Below are positions 6,107-11,162 of a stretch of 11,162 nt of DNA, in pieces. Under the pieces are notes generated by a model that was given only the letters and a program-made list of their open reading frames with translations, was not told the origin of the DNA and searched no databases. The position numbers and the translations under genes were made by a program. This DNA comes from Marinibacterium sp039179965. Its GTDB lineage: Bacteria; Pseudomonadota; Alphaproteobacteria; Rhodobacterales; Rhodobacteraceae. The number at the start of each line of letters is the position of its first letter. Within the stretch, counting starts at the first letter, position 1. Location: the NCBI GenBank assembly GCA_039179965.1, contig JBCDEC010000150.1, forward strand, positions 1-11,162. Direction: 5' to 3'.

Positions 6107-6471
6107 GCGTCGGGCTCGCTCAGATTTTGCGGCGCGATGTCGGCGGGCCAGGTTTGCTTGACCGAGAGACCTGCAAGGATCACCGCCACAACCAGACAGG
6201 CCATCGCAATGGCGACCGGAAGATGCACGGCGCGTGGCGGTTGATACCGCCGCATCCATGGCCCGGCATCGCGTTCCAGACGCAGCCACCGCCAAAGCAC
6301 CAGCGGCCAGATCAGCAGAATTCCAGGAATGAGCATGGGCCGGAACGCATAGGCGCCTCGCGCGTCTTCATCAATGCGATCGATGCCAAACAGCAAGAAT
6401 GCCACGGCGACAACGCAGCCCAGGATCAGCCACCATTCCACGGCGCTCACGATCACGGCCGCAATACTCAT
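6103..6471 (-). CDS. Three-TM protein, first gene of the Rieske/ferric-reductase operon (122 aa)
   Basis: Not recognised. Hydrophobic segments lie at about residues 8-28, 44-62 and 81-102. A basic loop (RWLRLERDAGPWMRRYQ) between the second and third should be cytoplasmic, which puts the N-terminus in the cytoplasm and the C-terminus in the periplasm. There is no conserved Cys pair; one His (about H81) sits at the start of the third segment. The start is supported by GGGAGAGAG just upstream of the ATG at 6471. Its stop overlaps the ATG of the Rieske fusion, so the four genes down to 4030 are almost certainly one transcript. Infer a structural or cytochrome-partner subunit. Confidence 0.82.
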   Translation of the reverse strand: MSIAAVIVSAVEWWLILGCVVAVAFLLFGIDRIDEDARGAYAFRPMLIPGILLIWPLVLWRWLRLERDAGPWMRRYQPPRAVHLPVAIAMACLVVAVILAGLSVKQTWPADIAPQNLSEPDA

Positions 6472-6573
6472 CGCTCTCTCTCCCGCAGGGCGGCCCTTCG
6501 GTCTTGCGGGGAGATTTCCACTTCGAGTGGGCCCCGCCGGGTGCCGCTCAACACCCGCTCGCGCGACTCTCGC

Positions 6574-6592
6574 ACAGGACCGCGGCTCCTGT
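6574..6592. repeat. Inverted repeat upstream of the redox operon
   Basis: ACAGGA (6574-6579) and TCCTGT (6587-6592) are perfect arms around a 7-nt GC-rich centre, about 105-120 bp upstream of the first gene of the minus-strand operon. It could be an operator. I found no convincing -35/-10 pair nearby, so the promoter of the operon is not placed. Confidence 0.35.
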
Positions 6593-6807
6593 CAGGTCCG
6601 CAATACTCCGTTTGGCAAAGATGTGACCAGCGCACCGGTCGGCGATGAGCCCTTACGCTCCTCTCCGATCAATCAAAATGCTGCGATGACGTCCTATGCC
6701 CCTGGATCCGCCGAGCTCCAATCACATCGAGAGCCTTGGAGAAGGGGTTGGACGGTCTCGGCGAAAGCCGGCGGCCACGCGCCTTCAGGTCCTCGTTTGG
6801 AGATGGG
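6593..6807. other. Intergenic stretch upstream of the redox operon, no gene seen
   Basis: Between the inverted repeat and the weak small ORF nothing is recognisable. Open frames are short and lack start signals. The control region of the minus-strand operon probably extends into this stretch. Confidence 0.4.
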
Positions 6808-7041
6808 GTGACTGACACCGAATCCTATGCCCGGAAAGTTGCAAGAACCGTTCTGGATCACAAAATGGGAAAGAGAGTCGCGCGCTCCCATGCCTCTTCG
6901 GATCTTTTCGACCTGTGCCAGGTCGTGGGGGAGGCTGAGACGGAATTTGTGACGGGATCACAGGCGTCGCACGTTTGGGCGTTTATTGCCCTTTCAATGT
7001 CCCTCAACAATGTTGATCTCCGGCGCTATCTGCAGCGGTAA
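6808..7041 (+). CDS. Possible small hypothetical protein (77 aa)
   Basis: A weakly supported ORF. A GTG at 6808 is preceded by GGAG at a suitable distance and opens a 77-residue frame with balanced composition: it begins MTDTESYARKVARTV, with a hydrophobic patch near residues 58-66 (VWAFIALSM). A longer version from an ATG at 6736 adds an Arg/Gly-rich stretch that looks non-coding. I do not recognise a family. It lies between the divergent redox operon and the cyclase gene, on the cyclase strand, 228 bp upstream of it. It may be a remnant of a larger gene or non-coding. Confidence 0.3.
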   Translation: MTDTESYARKVARTVLDHKMGKRVARSHASSDLFDLCQVVGEAETEFVTGSQASHVWAFIALSMSLNNVDLRRYLQR

Positions 7042-7269
7042 TTTGCCTAGATACTTGTTTTTCAAGTCACCCACACGGGAGCCATTGCCTTGACCGAAGA
7101 AGCGTCTGACCTGGATCTAACTGACCTGAGAGAAGGAAAGGCCCACAGCCGACTTTCGATCAGGTTGCAGAGAAGGTCCGCTCCAAGGCAATACAGAAAG
7201 ACACAAGTAGACAGCGCGAAAACGCCAAATTAGACTGCCGTGTCTTAGTAAGCCAGAAGGGCTCCATGA
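7042..7269 (+). promoter_or_regulatory. Upstream region of the cyclase gene
   Basis: The 228 bp before the cyclase hold an inverted repeat ACTTG-TTTTT-CAAGT (7053-7067). A weak promoter candidate has TTGACC at 7090-7095 followed, after an 18-bp spacer, by a poor -10 (GATCTA). No gene is evident. An AGAAGG ribosome-binding site at 7255-7260 fixes the cyclase start at 7270. Confidence 0.3.
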
Positions 7270-9147
7270 ATGGACGAAGTGCCAGCGCAGCGCCGTCTTT
7301 CTGCCGTCATGGCGTCCGACGTGGTTGGCTACAGCCGCCTTATGGGCCTGAACGAGACAGGGACGTTGACCGCGCTCAAGACGCACAAGCAAGAGTTGAT
7401 CGACGTCAAGATATCTGAATATCAGGGGAGAATTGTGAAGCAGACCGGGGACGGTATGCTCGTGGCGTTTTCCAGCGTCGTGAACGCGGTCGCCTGCGCG
7501 GTCGATATCCAGCGCAATATGGTCGTTCGCAACATTAACGTCCCAGCCGAACAGCGGATCGAGTTCCGCATTGGCGTTCATCTTGGCGATATTCTCTTTG
7601 AGGACAACGACATCTTTGGCGATGGCGTCAACGTGGCAGCCCGCATCGAGAGCATTGCCAAGCCGGGGGGTGTAAGCATATCGAGTTCTGTGCGCGACAA
7701 TGTTGGCAACCGGCTGGACCTCATTCTTGAGGATAGAGGCGATCAAACATTAAAGAATATTGCTCGCCCGATCCGTGTATTCGACATTTTGATTGAGGCC
7801 GCGCCCCACAGACAGACAGCCCCGGAAGCGAATGCGAGGTGCACGGTTGCGGTTTTGCCATTCGCCAACATGAGCGGTGACGCGGAACAGGAGTACTTCA
7901 GCGACGGTATCACCGAAGACATCATCACCAATCTGTCCAAGATATCAGCCCTCGGCGTGATGGCGCGCAACACCTCGTTTCAGTTCAAGGGCCGAGCCGT
8001 CGACGTGCCGCAGATCGCTCGGCAACTGAAGGTCAGCCATGTGCTGGAAGGCAGCGTGCGCAAGGCGGGCGAGCGAGTGCGCGTTACCGCACAACTGATC
8101 GACGGGGAGACAGGCGAACATCTCTGGGCCGAACGCTATGATCGCGACCTGAGCGACATTTTCGCTGTTCAGGATGAAATCTCAGAAACCATCGTCGCGG
8201 TACTGAGGCTGAAACTCCTGCCCGAGGAAAAGGCTGCCATCGAAGGCCGGTCGATTACCAATCCGCAAACCTACAAGCTTTACTTGATGGCGCGGCATTA
8301 CAGCATCATGGGGTCGCTGCGCCACCGCGAGATAATCGTGCGCATCTGCCGGCGCGCAGTCGAACTGGACCCTGGCTTCGCACCGGCCTGGGCGCTCATG
8401 TCGATTGCGCAGGCGGTGCAGCAGCTGACAGGCAGCCAACGCGGAGATGGAGCGATGGATGCGGCGGACCGCGCCATTGCCATTGACCCAAACTTGGCCG
8501 ATGCCTATGCCGCCAAGGGCAGGGTTCTCGCCGGCTATGGGCTTTATGACGAGGCCATGGTGGCGCTAAACAGAGCACTGGACCTTGAGGCAGACTCCTA
8601 CGAGGCCAACGCCGCTGCCGCCCGCTGCAGGATCGGGCAGGACCGGATTAGCGAGGCGTTGGTCCACCTGGAAAGGGCTGCCGCGGTGCAACCGACCGAC
8701 TTTTGGGCAATTGGCATGTCGATCTCGGGGTACAATCACGTCGGCGATGCGAAAAGTGCGGCTGCGGCGGCCCACCGCACTTTGGACCGAGTGGCAGCAG
8801 TTATTGCCGTCGAACCCGACCACGGCAACGCACTCAGCTTTGGCGTGATTGCCTTGACCACCCTAGGCGAGATGGAGCGCGCTGACGAATGGATTGAGCG
8901 AGCCATGTTGATGGATCCCGAAAACTCAAACATGCAATTCAACATCGCCTGCGCCCTGGCCAACGCAGGCCAGCTGGACCGCGCGATTGATGTCCTGGAG
9001 CTGCAGTTTCTGGTGATGCAGGCCTCGGGGCTGCGCTGGTCAAAACACGACAAAGACCTAGACCCGCTGCGTGACCATCCCCGGTTCAAAGCGATGATAG
9101 CAGCGGCCGAAGCTCGGCTGGCAAGTGGGACTCTCCCCAACCCGTGA
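7270..9147 (+). CDS. Class III adenylate cyclase with TolB-like and TPR domains (625 aa)
   Basis: Makes cAMP from ATP by prediction. The catalytic domain spans about residues 8-178. Metal-binding aspartates are D17 (MASDVVGYSRLMG) and D61 (KQTGDGMLVAF). Substrate-specifying residues are K57 and D114 (NDIFGDGVN), the adenine-selecting pair. N121 and R125 (VNVAARIES) are the transition-state residues. All are intact, so an active adenylate cyclase is expected. Residues 192-315 form a TolB/FlgO-like domain (VAVLPFANMSGDAEQEYFSDG, then SHVLEGSVRKAG). About residues 335-610 are TPR-type helical repeats with Ala/Leu-rich pairs. No TM segment or signal peptide is seen, so it should be cytosolic. This layout is common in rhizobia and roseobacters. 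The TPR region probably senses a protein partner. The start at 7270 is set by AGAAGG 9 nt upstream. The gene is monocistronic and converges on the next gene. Confidence 0.94.
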   Translation: MDEVPAQRRLSAVMASDVVGYSRLMGLNETGTLTALKTHKQELIDVKISEYQGRIVKQTGDGMLVAFSSVVNAVACAVDIQRNMVVRNINVPAEQRIEFRIGVHLGDILFEDNDIFGDGVNVAARIESIAKPGGVSISSSVRDNVGNRLDLILEDRGDQTLKNIARPIRVFDILIEAAPHRQTAPEANARCTVAVLPFANMSGDAEQEYFSDGITEDIITNLSKISALGVMARNTSFQFKGRAVDVPQIARQLKVSHVLEGSVRKAGERVRVTAQLIDGETGEHLWAERYDRDLSDIFAVQDEISETIVAVLRLKLLPEEKAAIEGRSITNPQTYKLYLMARHYSIMGSLRHREIIVRICRRAVELDPGFAPAWALMSIAQAVQQLTGSQRGDGAMDAADRAIAIDPNLADAYAAKGRVLAGYGLYDEAMVALNRALDLEADSYEANAAAARCRIGQDRISEALVHLERAAAVQPTDFWAIGMSISGYNHVGDAKSAAAAAHRTLDRVAAVIAVEPDHGNALSFGVIALTTLGEMERADEWIERAMLMDPENSNMQFNIACALANAGQLDRAIDVLELQFLVMQASGLRWSKHDKDLDPLRDHPRFKAMIAAAEARLASGTLPNP

Positions 9148-9539
9148 CCCTTACCATAAATGGATCGCGGCTTGCGCTGCATTCGATTGTTTTGTTGGAT
9201 CGCGAGATGTCAGTTTTGCTTGAACCGGACTTCGGCGCTTGACACAGCGACTGGACGGTTCACACACAGGTTTAGATGCATTCTTTCAAAGGTTGGTTTT
9301 TGACGCTTGTCGTCCAGGCCGCAAAAGTCCGCACAGCGGCGATTGGTGCGACGAATGGCGGTGCCGGGCCCTACCTGGACAACTTTGGAAGCGCTGCGAA
9401 TGTTCTCAATGGACATCACTTTTGTTGCGAAGCGGAACGTGGTTCAAACTGGTTTTCAAAAATGTCCCATTTGTGCGAAATGCACTTTCGCGATCCCAAG
9501 GGCAGCGGTCTCTGTCTCAACCGGAAGACCCCCAATTTC
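9148..9539. other. About 390 bp without a supportable gene
   Basis: This lies between the convergent cyclase and the TM protein gene. The short frames on both strands show no recognised domain. A direct repeat TGGATCGCG occurs at about 9161 and 9195. No clear intrinsic terminator is visible for either convergent gene. Confidence 0.4.
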
Positions 9540-10136
9540 TCATCGCGGGATCAGGTCATTTGGAATCCTGTCGGGATCGTACCTTCCTCCAGATGTGGCC
9601 TGTCCAAGGCCTGCCGCGGCGACCAGACCGAGAAGTGCGAATACGATAAGACCGGGGCGCACAAACCACTGTGCGTCGGCGCGCATGTTCGTCCAGAGGA
9701 ACACAAAGAGCGCAAGATCGATGACCGCGCTGACAGCGAAAAACGTCCATCCCTTGGCGGGAGAACCATTTGCGACCCCACGCAAAAACCTGACGTTGTC
9801 TTTCTGCCCGCTGTCCAGACACGCATGCAGATGATGCAGGAATTTCTGATATGTCCGCGCTCGGATCGCGTCCGGTGCGCCAGTCAAATCTGCTCCGCTG
9901 ACTTTCAAAGACTGTCCGTCAACAAACGTGATCAAGGCCCGTCCAGCGGAGGCCGCGATCTTCGGTTTTTCCACCCAGAGGCGGATTTCAGCTATATCGG
10001 CCAGCCGCCGCGTAGCGCGGGTCGGGTCCTCGCCCCAATCAAGGCGTAAATCCTCTGTAACGCGCAACTCCAAATCGCGCGGCAAGAGAGATCCATCAAT
10101 TGACGTAAATAGCGAATAACTCTTCATGGGCATCAT
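9540..10136 (-). CDS. Hypothetical two-TM protein with a possible PH-like N-terminal half (198 aa)
   Basis: Family not recognised. The first ~125 residues are soluble. Their strand-rich pattern (LELRVTEDLRLDW, IAEIRLWVEKP, RALITFVDGQSLKV) followed by a helix (YQKFLHHLHACL) suggests a PH-like fold. The C-terminal part has two hydrophobic segments, roughly residues 131-145 and 158-173, then a polar tail. An upstream in-frame ATG at 10286 would give 248 residues, but that extension is low-complexity and covers a perfect hairpin at 10263-10276. I chose 10136 because GGAG lies 9 nt before a paired ATGATG; 10127 is also possible. The gene stands alone, convergent with the cyclase. Function is unknown. 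Confidence 0.75.
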   Translation of the reverse strand: MMPMKSYSLFTSIDGSLLPRDLELRVTEDLRLDWGEDPTRATRRLADIAEIRLWVEKPKIAASAGRALITFVDGQSLKVSGADLTGAPDAIRARTYQKFLHHLHACLDSGQKDNVRFLRGVANGSPAKGWTFFAVSAVIDLALFVFLWTNMRADAQWFVRPGLIVFALLGLVAAAGLGQATSGGRYDPDRIPNDLIPR

Positions 10137-10262
10137 ACCAACCAGCTCCACGAGCACAGAATAAGAGCTGTTTGGAACCATGCAACTAAACGCAACCAAC
10201 TCGGCAGGTTCGTCTCGCGCGCCTTTTCTTGTATGTGCTACCCGTGAGGGCACCATCCCACC

Positions 10263-10276
10263 GGACGCTCGCGTCC
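10263..10276. repeat. Short GC hairpin upstream of the two-TM gene
   Basis: GGACG (10263-10267) and CGTCC (10272-10276) form a perfect stem around CTCG. It lies about 130 bp upstream of the preferred start of the two-TM protein gene, which supports reading this segment as leader or intergenic DNA and not as coding sequence. Confidence 0.35.
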
Positions 10277-10420
10277 TCCGGCTCAATCCGGGTATACGTG
10301 GAATGTCTCAAAAGTCGCGCACGCCGGCGTTATGCTGAAACAGCAAAATCTATCACTGCGGGGCGGCCAGGATGCTGGAAGTCCACCTGAGCGGGAGCGG
10401 TTCGAGCGCGATCTGCCGCG

Positions 10421-10451
10421 CCGCTGCAAGTTGGCTCGGAGCCCGCAGCGG
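10421..10451. repeat. Nested hairpin downstream of the DUF3604 gene
   Basis: CCGCTGC (10421-10427) and GCAGCGG (10445-10451) are perfect 7-bp arms. Between them lies a second small palindrome, GGCTC-G-GAGCC. It is about 75 bp after the DUF3604 stop on the minus strand. Without a U-tract it is not a classic terminator, but it may slow or end transcription of that gene. Confidence 0.4.
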
Positions 10452-10526
10452 TCCTACCAACGCAGCCATTTGAGCAAGTCTGCAGAGCCCCCAAACGGGA
10501 CTTTGCACACCAAGACCTGTCCCCGG

Positions 10527-11162
10527 TTACTCGCCGGGCGTATACCAGATCGGGGAGGTATAGGCGCGGTCCTGCGTGATCGCAGGAACGGTGTCAGGCA
10601 GCGGGATATCAAAAAAGGCCGCATCGTAGGTTGTCCATCGCGGCTTGGGAATTTCGATCACGCGCACGTAATAGAACGCATTCTCCGACGGATCAAAATC
10701 CGGATCCTTCCACACACCCTCCAGAGCGGCCGCACCTATCGTGTTGGTAAACGTGGCATTTTCGATGTCGACCGTATTGCCAACGGGTTCACGGGCGCGC
10801 CCATCTGCGCCAATGACGCGCTCACCGGAGACAGCGATGTCATAAACCCGCTCGGATGTATCACCGGCCGCATCGATCCAGCCCTTGATGACCTGCACGC
10901 GATCCAGATTGGCGCCGTCCGGGTCGCGCATCGCCCGCACCATGATGCTGGGCGACGCCCCTTCAGGCGCATTGGTCAAGTCACCGCCCATTGCGACGCC
11001 GCGTGTGTAGCCCTCAGAAACAAAGTCAGGTGAACCCAGATCGTCCTCGGAAAAATCCCAGCCCCCGAAAATCCGCACGCGCATGCGCGGACCCGTGGTG
11101 GCATAGGCTTCTTTTCGCGTCAGAGCGCCGAAAACCTCGTCGCGGGTGTTCTCGCGTGCCCA
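10527..11162 (-). CDS. DUF3604 domain-containing protein, C-terminal part
   Basis: The reading frame is open to the right edge and begins upstream of the window; 211 C-terminal residues are visible. The family pattern is clear from the first visible codons: ENTRDEVFGALTRKEAYATTGPRM, split here as ENTRDEVF and KEAYATTGPR, then RIFGGWDF. The end carries RAYTSPIWYTP, typical of DUF3604 C-termini. DUF3604 proteins are large and related to PHP-type metal-dependent hydrolases; their substrate is unknown to me. The metal-binding N-terminal half and any signal peptide are outside the window. An internal ATG at 11084 is not the start, because the conserved sequence continues upstream. The stop lies in a small 5-bp hairpin (10522-10538). 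Confidence 0.9.
   Translation of the reverse strand, partial: WARENTRDEVFGALTRKEAYATTGPRMRVRIFGGWDFSEDDLGSPDFVSEGYTRGVAMGGDLTNAPEGASPSIMVRAMRDPDGANLDRVQVIKGWIDAAGDTSERVYDIAVSGERVIGADGRAREPVGNTVDIENATFTNTIGAAALEGVWKDPDFDPSENAFYYVRVIEIPKPRWTTYDAAFFDIPLPDTVPAITQDRAYTSPIWYTPGE

Larger units (their letters stand above)
10137..10526. other. About 390 bp intergenic, hairpins only
   Basis: This lies between the DUF3604 gene and the two-TM protein gene, both on the minus strand. No ORF in it has a recognisable product. It contains the hairpins at 10263-10276 and 10421-10451. The promoter of the two-TM gene should be in here, but I cannot place it with confidence. Confidence 0.4.

Noticed and set aside
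6104..6295. N-terminal extension of the Rieske fusion up to 6295
   Set aside because: It runs out of frame through the upstream TM gene, is rich in Arg, Ser and Cys, and the ATGA overlap at 6103-6106 gives a better start.
9276..10049. 257-codon plus-strand frame overlapping the two-TM gene
   Set aside because: Its composition is irregular and it is antisense to a frame with clear membrane segments and a ribosome-binding site.

Overview
The window looks like chromosomal DNA from an alphaproteobacterium, most likely a marine Rhodobacteraceae (Roseobacter-type) species. This rests on the GC-rich coding sequence, a CuyA-type L-cysteate sulfo-lyase, a class III cyclase fused to TolB-like and TPR regions, a DUF3604 protein, and dense ATGA-coupled operons. 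The assignment is inferred from gene content and was not computed. No transposase, phage gene or CRISPR array was seen.

Layout. The left edge holds the 5' 44 nt of a tRNA-Asp(GTC) on the minus strand with a good promoter. Next, also on the minus strand, is a pirin-family gene (147-1079) whose promoter overlaps an inverted repeat and an alternating purine/pyrimidine tract. About 560 bp without a recognisable gene follow. A YghX-type dienelactone hydrolase family gene (1818-2711, minus) is divergent from the cuyA-like gene (2995-4014, plus). cuyA converges, with only 15 bp between stop codons, on a four-gene minus-strand operon (6471 down to 4030).

The operon is the most interesting part. Its four genes are joined by 4-nt ATGA overlaps. 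They encode a three-TM protein, a six-TM ferric-reductase/MsrQ-like heme protein fused to a C-terminal Rieske [2Fe-2S] domain, a membrane-anchored protein with a CxxxC...CxxxC tetracysteine motif, and a small two-TM protein. Predicted topology suggests a transmembrane electron relay from a cytosolic Rieske centre, through b-type heme, towards a periplasmic Cys-rich partner. I cannot assign it to a named system.

The right part carries a weak small ORF (6808-7041), a soluble class III adenylate cyclase with TolB-like and TPR regions (7270-9147, plus), an unrecognised protein with a possible PH-like N-terminal half and two TM segments (9540-10136, minus), and the C-terminal 211 residues of a DUF3604 protein running off the right edge (10527-11162, minus). 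The gaps 9148-9539 and 10137-10526 hold no gene I can support; the second contains two clean hairpins.
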